A stretch of DNA of 64,000 bases, taken from the NCBI RefSeq assembly GCF_042658845.1, contig NZ_JBHSRI010000009.1:1-64000 (forward strand), written 5' to 3'. The notes beneath the pieces are model-generated. The model worked only from the letters and a program-made list of their open reading frames with translations. It made no database searches and was not told the origin of the DNA. Below are positions 57,907-64,000 of this stretch, one piece after another. Origin of the DNA: Paenisporosarcina macmurdoensis. GTDB lineage: Bacteria > Bacillota > Bacilli > Bacillales_A > Planococcaceae. The stretch's first letter is position 1; each line of letters starts with the position of its first letter. The position numbers and the translations under genes are program-made.

Positions 57907-58656
57907 ATGAACGTATTAGAAGTAAGTGGAGTTACAGGTGGTTATACACGTAAACCAATCATTCATGATTTATCTTTTTCCATTGCACCCGGTGAATTAG
58001 TCGGTCTCATTGGACTAAATGGGGCAGGGAAAAGTACAACAATCAAACATATCATCGGTTTAATGAATCCTAAAAATGGAGAGATCCGATTAAACGAAGT
58101 GACCATGGAAGAAGACATGGACGCTTACCGTTCTGCGTTTTCCTATATTCCTGAAACACCTGTATTGTATGATGAATTAACTTTAAAGGAACATTTGGAA
58201 CTTACAGCTATGGCGTATGGTTTAGATGAAGCAACATTAGCTGCTCGCTCCGAAGTTCTATTAAAAGAGTTTCGTATGGAGAAACGCTTAAATTGGTTTC
58301 CCTCACACTTTTCAAAAGGAATGCGTCAAAAAGTTATGATCATGTGTGCATTCTTAGTAAATCCTTCTTTATATATAATCGATGAGCCATTTGTCGGACT
58401 TGATCCACTTGGAATTCAATCATTGCTTGATCAAATGAATGAAAAGAAACTCGCTGGAGCTTCCGTCCTCATGTCAACCCATATTTTATCAACGGCGGAA
58501 CGGTATTGCGACCGCATTTTGTTATTGCACAATGGTCGAATTCGGGCACAAGGGACAATGAACGATTTACGAGTAGCATTTAACATGCCACTAGCTACTC
58601 TTGATGACTTGTACATCGCGATGACTAAGGAGCGAGACAATGAAGAACCTGCATGA
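57907..58656 (+). CDS. ecsA: ABC transporter ATP-binding protein EcsA
   Basis: 249 residues. Walker A GLNGAGKSTT (near 38), signature FSKGMRQKVMIMCAFL (near 138), Walker B LYIIDEPFVGLDPLG, switch His in MSTHILSTAE. EcsAB affects protein secretion, proteolysis of anti-sigma factors and competence in B. subtilis. ATG 57907 with AAAGGGGTG. Overlaps ecsB by 17 bp. Confidence 0.94.
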   Translation: MNVLEVSGVTGGYTRKPIIHDLSFSIAPGELVGLIGLNGAGKSTTIKHIIGLMNPKNGEIRLNEVTMEEDMDAYRSAFSYIPETPVLYDELTLKEHLELTAMAYGLDEATLAARSEVLLKEFRMEKRLNWFPSHFSKGMRQKVMIMCAFLVNPSLYIIDEPFVGLDPLGIQSLLDQMNEKKLAGASVLMSTHILSTAERYCDRILLLHNGRIRAQGTMNDLRVAFNMPLATLDDLYIAMTKERDNEEPA

Positions 58657-59833
58657 CGTATGGCGTATACGTTTTCTTCATTACGTAAACGAACTTCAAA
58701 AATACTTGAAATATGTATTCACCGGTCATCTTGCAATTGTCATTGTGTTCGTCCTTGGAGCAGGTGGCTATCAATATAGTGAATGGTTGAAAACAGTACC
58801 AAGTGATTTTCCAGGTACATGGTTAGTAGCGGCAATTATCGGCGTTTTTCTTGCGTTTAGTATACCTACAACTTTAATTCGTGAACCAGACCAAGTGTAC
58901 CTACTTCCACTTGAAACGAAATTAATGACATATATGAAAAAAGCATTATCCTGGACGTTTTGGTCACAACTTTTTATCGTGGTCGTGCCATTTATTGTGG
59001 CACTCCCTTTATTGAGTCAAGTAAGTAAAGTTCAACCAAAAACACTAGGTTTTGTATTTATCCTTATATTGCTAATGAAATGGTGGAACGTGCAAGTCGA
59101 ATTTGCATTTAGATGGGCCAATCGTGGACAAGGGATATGGGGCGATCGCATTGTTCGTACTTTAGTATCTATCGCTGTACTTGCTGGTGCGTTCACGATG
59201 AATCCGCTTTATATTGTGTTACTGATAATTCCTATTGTATTTTATTACATTTCGTGGACTCGTCAATTAAAAGGACAACCTTTTCCTTATGAACACTTTG
59301 TCGAAGTGGAACAAAATCGGATGTTACGTTTTTATCGATTCGCAAATTATTTTACTGATGTTCCTCATATTCAAGGAAGCATTCACCGTCGTGCTTGGCT
59401 TAATATCTTATACCGATTAGTGCCAAGTCATCAGAAAAATGCTCAAGACTATTTGGTGTTCAGAACTTTCGTGCGAACGGATGACACGTTTTACTTATGG
59501 TTGCGTTTAACTTTACTGTCAGCTTTAGGTGCAGCATTCATTGGTATTCCAATAGTTGTCATGATTTTTGTTGGTGCGTTGTCATTTGCTTCTGCAATTC
59601 AAATCAAGCAAGCACTGTCAGCATCCAGTGAATTCAGAATGGATATGCTTTTCCCAATTGATGAAAATGCTAGGAGTAAAGGTATTCTAAAACTGGTACG
59701 TGTTGTGCAAGTTTTGCAAGCTTTGATTGTACTAGTGACTGTCGTGATAGTAGGAGTAGAACAAGTGAGTTTATATGCATTGCCGATTGTTGTTTTAATT
59801 GTTAGTGAGATTACCTTAAAGATGAGTAAATAA
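58640..59833 (+). CDS. ecsB: ABC transporter permease EcsB
   Basis: 397 residues, about eight to ten membrane segments, matching EcsB in length and in the order of segments. FRWANRGQGIWGDRIVRTL near 155 lies between two of them. The start is inside the end of ecsA, so the two are translationally coupled. ecsC, third gene in B. subtilis, is absent. A terminator follows. Confidence 0.92.
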   Translation: MKNLHDVWRIRFLHYVNELQKYLKYVFTGHLAIVIVFVLGAGGYQYSEWLKTVPSDFPGTWLVAAIIGVFLAFSIPTTLIREPDQVYLLPLETKLMTYMKKALSWTFWSQLFIVVVPFIVALPLLSQVSKVQPKTLGFVFILILLMKWWNVQVEFAFRWANRGQGIWGDRIVRTLVSIAVLAGAFTMNPLYIVLLIIPIVFYYISWTRQLKGQPFPYEHFVEVEQNRMLRFYRFANYFTDVPHIQGSIHRRAWLNILYRLVPSHQKNAQDYLVFRTFVRTDDTFYLWLRLTLLSALGAAFIGIPIVVMIFVGALSFASAIQIKQALSASSEFRMDMLFPIDENARSKGILKLVRVVQVLQALIVLVTVVIVGVEQVSLYALPIVVLIVSEITLKMSK

Positions 59834-59834
59834 G

Positions 59835-59883
59835 TAAATGGTCTCATACCCCTGTAGATTTAGGGTTATGAGACCATTTTTAA
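59835..59883. terminator. Terminator between convergent genes
   Basis: AAATGGTCTCAT and ATGAGACCATTT with inner CCC/GGG around about 10 nt, with T runs on the plus side. Confidence 0.88.
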
Positions 59884-59892
59884 TTGATGGCT

Positions 59893-60501
59893 TCAAAAAG
59901 GCAATAATTTTTCGAGCGGTCCATTTGGTTGGATAATTTCTTGAATGTCGAGGATGGGAATAGGGAAGTATGGGAATCCCCAAACGTATGGTGTAATTTC
60001 ATACAGTTGGAAATAGATAACCAGTGAATGGTCGGCAAGGTAGAAATCTTGATCAGGTCTTATTGATGTAAACTCTCCAAGGAGTTGGATTTCCCAGTCT
60101 TTAATTTTCTGTTCAATAATGGACGATAAAACGGTGACATAATTACTGTCAGGCTTGAATAAGTCCTTTAATTCATACTGTTTGCCTGTTGTAACATCAA
60201 ACGTTAAAGATTTAACAATGGTCATTCCGTGTGCGCCACCTGTAAAAGCATAAACAGTTAGGGTTAAGCTTAAAATATTTCTTTCATTTGTTTTGATTTC
60301 AAATTGTCCAACCATCTCTATAAGGCTTGAATCGTGATATCCAAGCTCAATCATTGTTTTATTTATCGTAGAAACTATAGCAGAGTTTATCTTCATTTCC
60401 GCCTGAGGATTAGCTAGACCTATTACAAATGGAAAATAAACGTTAACTTTTGGCTTTTGCTTTTGAAGTGATTTGTAGCCAATTGCAACTGGAAAGTCCA
60501 T
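59893..60501 (-). CDS. DUF3298 domain protein without export signal
   Basis: 202 residues. The C-terminal part (about 95-190: VYAFTGGAHGMTIVKSLTFD, then GKQYELKDLF, then HSLVIYFQLYEITPY) is a DUF3298 domain, usually found outside the cell in RsiV or PdaC-type proteins. Here no signal peptide or membrane span precedes it. Start ATG 60501 with AAAGGA 9 nt upstream. It may be cytoplasmic or part of an otherwise exported complex. Function unknown. Confidence 0.75.
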   Translation of the reverse strand: MDFPVAIGYKSLQKQKPKVNVYFPFVIGLANPQAEMKINSAIVSTINKTMIELGYHDSSLIEMVGQFEIKTNERNILSLTLTVYAFTGGAHGMTIVKSLTFDVTTGKQYELKDLFKPDSNYVTVLSSIIEQKIKDWEIQLLGEFTSIRPDQDFYLADHSLVIYFQLYEITPYVWGFPYFPIPILDIQEIIQPNGPLEKLLPF

Positions 60502-60548
60502 CAAAACATCCTTTCAACCAATTTTTACGTACCTTGATTTTTTGGAGC

Positions 60549-60941
60549 CTAATCCTTATCTTCCAAAACTTTAACTTCAAATGTACCTAGACCTGAAGAA
60601 GTAGAAAGTTGATTCGTTAACTGCTGAATATATTTTTCAGCTTTTTTTCGACTTGTATCGATTCCATGTAGAACGATCGTGAGTTCTTTTTCATCCATAC
60701 TATAAATCGTGTAGGCAATACTGCCGGTAGGTTTATACCCCTCGTTTTTCAATTCAGTAATGAGCTCCTGTTGAAAGTTTGAATCAATCAGTTTGCTGGT
60801 GACAGTTTCAACCTCTTGCACATCACGAAGATAAAGATCCTGGTCAGATTCAGATGACAAAGACGATAGGATAAAAACCAATATGACAATGGCAAACAAG
60901 ACGAAACCTATTAGTAATACTCCTTTATTAGCCCTTTGCAT
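60549..60941 (-). CDS. Membrane-anchored protein of unknown family
   Basis: 130 residues. One membrane span (about 6-26: GVLLIGFVLFAIVILVFILS) and an outward domain with alternating helices and strands (DLYLRDVQEVETVTSKLI, ELTIVLHGID). ATG 60941 is chosen because GGGGG lies 6-8 nt upstream; the ATG at 60947 touches it. Upstream of the DUF3298 gene by 48 bp in the same direction. Not recognised. Confidence 0.68.
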   Translation of the reverse strand: MQRANKGVLLIGFVLFAIVILVFILSSLSSESDQDLYLRDVQEVETVTSKLIDSNFQQELITELKNEGYKPTGSIAYTIYSMDEKELTIVLHGIDTSRKKAEKYIQQLTNQLSTSSGLGTFEVKVLEDKD

Positions 60942-61029
60942 TTGCATCCCCCGATTACACAGTTGTTTTAAATAATATGCCTAAGTCCATCATTTATTCG
61001 GAAATCGATACGATGATTCATTATCCATA

Positions 61030-61068
61030 AAGAAAAAGCTACTTCTGCAATTGAGAAGTAGCTTAAAT
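61030..61068 (-). terminator. Second terminator downstream of yhaA
   Basis: AAGCTACTTCT and AGAAGTAGCTT around about 7 nt. On the minus strand it is followed by TTTTC. It lies behind the first terminator. Confidence 0.75.
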
Positions 61069-61079
61069 AGTAAAAAAAC

Positions 61080-61114
61080 AAAACCCGACACCATATACAG
61101 GATGTCGGGTTAAT
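61080..61114 (-). terminator. Terminator of yhaA
   Basis: AACCCGACA and TGTCGGGTT around about 12 nt. On the minus strand it is followed by TTGTTTTTTT. Confidence 0.85.
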
Positions 61115-61116
61115 TA

Positions 61117-62289
61117 TTATTTTACTTCTTGATAATCGACAACTGCTGCACCTAACGTTTTCGCTGCGACTAACATAGCGCTTTCGTCAAAATCAAACTT
61201 TGGATGATGATGGGGGAAGACTTCGCCTTTAGGCTGTGCTCCTGTAAAGAAGAATGTGCCAGGCACCTTTTCTAAGTAGTAAGCAAAATCTTCGCCACCC
61301 ATATGTTGTTCAGACTCCCGAACTTCGTTAATGCCTGGAACTTGTTCCGCTACTTCTTTAAGGAACTGTGTTTCAGCTTCATGGTTTACCACTGCGTTAT
61401 AGCCGCGTTCGAATAAGAACTCATATGTGCAATCATTCGCAAGACATGTACCTTGAATAACACGATCCATTTCTTTTTCAATTAAGTCACGCACTTCAGG
61501 GTTGAATGTGCGAACGGTACCGATTAACTTCGCTGAATCTGCAATTACATTAAAGGCGTTTTGTGCTACGAATGATCCAACAGATAATACAGCCGATTCA
61601 ACAGGACTAACTCTTCGAGATACAATTTGTTGTAAGCTTGTGACGAGCTGAGCACCAATAACGATGGAATCTTTTGTTTGGTGTGGACTAGCGCCGTGGC
61701 CACCGCGACCTTGAATGGTGATTTCGAATCGATCAGCTGCAGCCATAACAGGTCCAACGCGATATTCAATAGTTCCTGCAGGGGTTAATGACCACAAATG
61801 GGTTCCAAAAATGGCATCGACACCTTCTAAACAACCTGCTTCGATCATCGGTTTTGCCCCACCTGGAGCGTACTCTTCTGCATGTTGATGAATCAGAACA
61901 TATTCACCAGAAAGTTGTTCTCGCATTTCATGCAATGTTTTTCCAAGCACCAATAACGTAGCGGTATGACCATCGTGCCCACATGCATGCATAACACCGG
62001 CAACCGTTGATTTGTACTCTACATCTTTTTCATCTTGGATGGGTAAGGCATCAAAATCTGCGCGCAACGCCACAGTTTTACCTGGTAAAGCACCTTTTAC
62101 ACGTGCAACTACACCATTTCCACCAACATTTGGAGTAAAATCAATGCCTAGTTGTGCGTAATAATCTTGTATATATTTTGCTGTATTGGTTTCTTGAAAG
62201 GATACTTCTGGATGCATATGTAGATATCTGCGAATGACTTGCATCTCCTCAAATGCCACATCCAGTTTTTCATATAATTGATTTTTCAT
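61117..62289 (-). CDS. yhaA: M20 family amidohydrolase
   Basis: 390 residues. Metal ligands in MHACGHDGHTATLL (near 102), HQHAEEYAPGGAKPM (near 137), and GGEDFAYYLEKVPG (near 330). Dimerisation domain around 180-290 (GRGGHGASPHQTKDSI). Removes acyl groups from amino acids or related amides; substrate unknown. ATG with GAAAGGAG upstream. Matches YhaA near ecs. Confidence 0.92.
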   Translation of the reverse strand: MKNQLYEKLDVAFEEMQVIRRYLHMHPEVSFQETNTAKYIQDYYAQLGIDFTPNVGGNGVVARVKGALPGKTVALRADFDALPIQDEKDVEYKSTVAGVMHACGHDGHTATLLVLGKTLHEMREQLSGEYVLIHQHAEEYAPGGAKPMIEAGCLEGVDAIFGTHLWSLTPAGTIEYRVGPVMAAADRFEITIQGRGGHGASPHQTKDSIVIGAQLVTSLQQIVSRRVSPVESAVLSVGSFVAQNAFNVIADSAKLIGTVRTFNPEVRDLIEKEMDRVIQGTCLANDCTYEFLFERGYNAVVNHEAETQFLKEVAEQVPGINEVRESEQHMGGEDFAYYLEKVPGTFFFTGAQPKGEVFPHHHPKFDFDESAMLVAAKTLGAAVVDYQEVK

Positions 62290-62547
62290 AAAAATCTCCT
62301 TTCGAATGTCGAAATAGTTTGAATGTTTGTTATTATAACATTAGGAATTCTAGAGAACAATTGAAGTTTTAGAGATTCACAAAACTGAGCAAAATCCGTC
62401 TTCAGGCAGAGAACAAAACCACTTACTGAGAGACTGACAAGTTGGATCGTTAATGAAAAGTTCGGTTTAACTGATTTTGCTTCATAGGTTTAAGAGTACT
62501 AATACAATGGGATTTTAAGTGTAATACGATTGGAGGAGTGTCACAGG

Positions 62548-63012
62548 ATGCCTATCATCATACTAGAAACTTACGTAAAAGCTCCAATCGGTATGTGTTT
62601 CGATTTTGCCCGCAATGTGGAAATACACATAAAAACGACATCTCAAACGCAGGAACGAGCAGTTGGCGGAATTACCACTGGGTTACTCAAGAAAGGTGAT
62701 GAAGTTACGTGGGAGGCCATTCATTTTGGCGTGAGACAAAGATTAACAGCTAAGATTTCGGAGATGACAAAGCCACATGCATTTACGGATGTCATGGTAA
62801 AAGGGGCTTTTCATTCTTTTTCACATACACACGAATTTATTGAACATAGCAGAGGAACCATGATGAAGGATATCTTTGAGTATAAATCTCCATTGGGCAT
62901 CATCGGACAACTAGCCGATAAGGTGTTTTTGGAAAAGTATATGAAAAATTTTTTAGTATCTCGTGCAAATGAATTGAAGAAAATAGCTGAAATTGAAGCT
63001 AATCGAATGTGA
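62548..63012 (+). CDS. SRPBCC family protein
   Basis: 154 residues. START/Bet v1-like pocket fold: ETYVKAPIGMCFDFARN at the N terminus, then TTGLLKKGDEVTWEAIHFG and FHSFSHTHEFIEHSRGTMM, ending in a helix (EKYMKNFLVSRANELKKI). It may bind a hydrophobic ligand. ATG 62548 with GGAGGAG 9 nt upstream. No partner is evident. Confidence 0.82.
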   Translation: MPIIILETYVKAPIGMCFDFARNVEIHIKTTSQTQERAVGGITTGLLKKGDEVTWEAIHFGVRQRLTAKISEMTKPHAFTDVMVKGAFHSFSHTHEFIEHSRGTMMKDIFEYKSPLGIIGQLADKVFLEKYMKNFLVSRANELKKIAEIEANRM

Positions 63013-63175
63013 ATCAATAATTTCCTATTAACTGTTATCCCGAATTGTTGTTTATCGTTCATTTGATCATGTAGCATGTTCCTCCTGAGCCTGTATTGAA
63101 AATATGGAAAAAATGATCAAAAGGGAATTGTTTTTGAGGAGTGTACAATTTTAAGACTAGCTTTATAAACAGCAC

Positions 63176-63236
63176 GTGAATGGGAATAAATCACTCGCCA
63201 GTGAGAATAAATTAAAATAAATGGGAATACCTACAC
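63176..63236. repeat. Three-unit array, 20-21 bp period, core TGGGAATAAA
   Basis: GAATA of the core recurs at offsets of 21 and 20 bp (63184, 63205, 63225). Same design as the arrays at 28022 and 47447, with another core. Confidence 0.6.
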
Positions 63237-63271
63237 CCCACAATCCCATATTACAAACTTATAAAAGTAGG

Positions 63272-63323
63272 TCTCATTCTTCACGCTCATGCGGCATGCT
63301 AATCGCAAATGTACTTTTCGTTT
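63272..63323 (+). repeat. 50-bp dispersed element, copy 2
   Basis: CTCATTCTTCACGCTC, CGGCAT and TGTAC-TTTCGTTT, as at 39929-39980. Confidence 0.6.
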
Positions 63324-63479
63324 GGTTTTAATATAATGAAGCAGAAAGAGGACGAAATAGTATCTTCGGCCGAATATATACTTAAAGAAAACTTCTATTC
63401 TCTAGTTAACCAAACTAAAGGTACTGTGTGCGTTCAGGTTGAAAGGGAGCGAAGGACGAATTCCCGCAGCAGGATGATC

Positions 63480-63532
63480 TATAAAAAGAGTTGGGTGAAG
63501 TGACGCAGTCACAAGCCCAACTCTTTTTTCTT
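63480..63532 (+). terminator. Terminator-like hairpin
   Basis: AAAAAGAGTTGGG and CCCAACTCTTTTTT with an inner GTGAC/GTCAC stem. No supported gene ends here, so an unrecognised transcript may. Confidence 0.75.
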
Positions 63533-63871
63533 TAGATTATTGTGCAGTAAGTAAAGCGTCCGAAGCGGACTGGAAACCGGTTATCCAAAATAATATAAAA
63601 TAAGTTTTGGTTTGTAATTGTAGTGTTACTTACTTAAATTGAATGGTCCTGCTATTATCGTATATTTCCGCTTACTGCATGTTCTTAACAAGAATGAAAA
63701 ACACATTACTTGCGAGGCTAAGGCTTGCGATCGCAGGAAGTGCGTTTTTAACCTTCGTTCCTTTGCTTGCAAGGTTTATTTAAAAGGACAATTCAACGAG
63801 TTGCCATGCATTCACAATTCTGTTTATTCTTCCATACACTAGGACTATTGATTAGAAGGAGTGTGACAGGA

Positions 63872-64000
63872 ATGAATGATCAACCACAGCAATCGGTAGA
63901 GTACGTTAGCAGTTACGATCCATATGTGTATCAAACGTTAACGTCAATTATTGGAGAGAAAATTGTTGTACAGTTATCGAATAATAGTGTAGTGCAAGGG
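63872..64000 (+). CDS. DUF2642-type coat-like protein, 5' part
   Basis: Starts ATG with AAGGAGTG upstream and runs off the window after 43 codons. YQTLTSIIGEKIVVQLSNNS is like the Lsm-like fold of DUF2642 proteins that occur with spore coat genes. Only the beginning is visible, so the family call is tentative. Confidence 0.6.
   Translation, partial: MNDQPQQSVEYVSSYDPYVYQTLTSIIGEKIVVQLSNNSVVQG

Larger units (their letters stand above)
63013..63871. other. Gene-free stretch with repeats
   Basis: It holds a three-unit array at 63176-63236, a 50-bp dispersed element at 63272-63323, a long hairpin at 63481-63531 and a weak third match to the element at 63649-63678. An open frame at 63309-63503 is not supported (see rejected items). 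Confidence 0.5.

Noticed and set aside
63309..63503. 64-codon plus-strand frame
   Set aside because: It begins inside a dispersed element, has no ribosome binding site, and its stop lies inside a terminator hairpin. It may be a remnant but is not supported as a gene.

Overview
The window reads as low-GC Firmicutes, order Bacillales, most like a Planococcaceae genus (Sporosarcina, Paenisporosarcina or Psychrobacillus type). This is inferred from base composition, strong AGGAGG-type ribosome binding sites, sporulation-associated genes (an sscA/YjcZ-type peptide, ScoC/Hpr, a coat-like DUF2642 protein) and gene order matching the yhc-yhd, yhe and yha regions of Bacillus subtilis. I had no search tools. 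Names rest on motifs read in the translations and on remembered synteny.

Layout. 1-2540: the 3' end of a 23S rRNA gene, 5S rRNA and 17 tRNA genes in the order of B. subtilis trnD, with initiator Met and His each duplicated, closed by a terminator. 2.5-10.6 kb: small membrane proteins around a WrbA flavoprotein, a PAS-STAS protein, queG-trmL, a purine-type permease and an aldo-keto reductase. 10.9-20.3 kb: RluA-type pseudouridine synthase, bdbC plus a thioredoxin-like partner, yhcX, pgcA, AlkA-type glycosylase, yhcY-yhcZ two-component system and azr. 20.4-36 kb: an RsgA-type GTPase behind a leader ORF and terminator, a CDF transporter, a CorC/HlyC-type protein, chrA-kynU-kynB, TetR-photolyase, a universal stress protein operon, bmrCD behind a leader peptide and two terminators, and a CsoR-family regulator. 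36-42 kb: yheE, a ferritin-like protein, yheB-yheA, a ZIP-like protein, a cold shock gene, a likely 6S RNA, an amidohydrolase relic and a haloperoxidase-like enzyme with a low-complexity tail. 42-64 kb: a group II intron relic, CPBP protease, yhaR, yhaQP, yhaONM, prsA, sscA, yhaJ-like, scoC, yhaH, trpP, hit, ecsAB, yhaA and a partial coat-like gene.

The housekeeping content is ordinary. The interest is in RNA-level control and repeats. Three places suggest translation-coupled control: a leader ORF plus terminator before the RsgA-type gene, a leader peptide plus tandem terminators before bmrCD, and an out-of-frame upstream ORF with an RBS-proximal hairpin before the CorC-type gene. trpP carries five NAG triplets at exact 2-nt spacing across its ribosome binding site, which is a TRAP-type site. 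Two sigma-B-like promoters precede a small lipoprotein gene and the universal stress protein operon.

The intergenic repeats fall into several families: a 560-670 bp composite inverted repeat (two full copies, one fragment) with exchangeable stem-loop modules showing compensatory base changes; three short arrays with a period of 21 bp or nearly so and unrelated cores; a second family flanking the prsA-yhaH block; and a 50-bp element in two or three copies. I saw no CRISPR array, intact insertion sequence or prophage.
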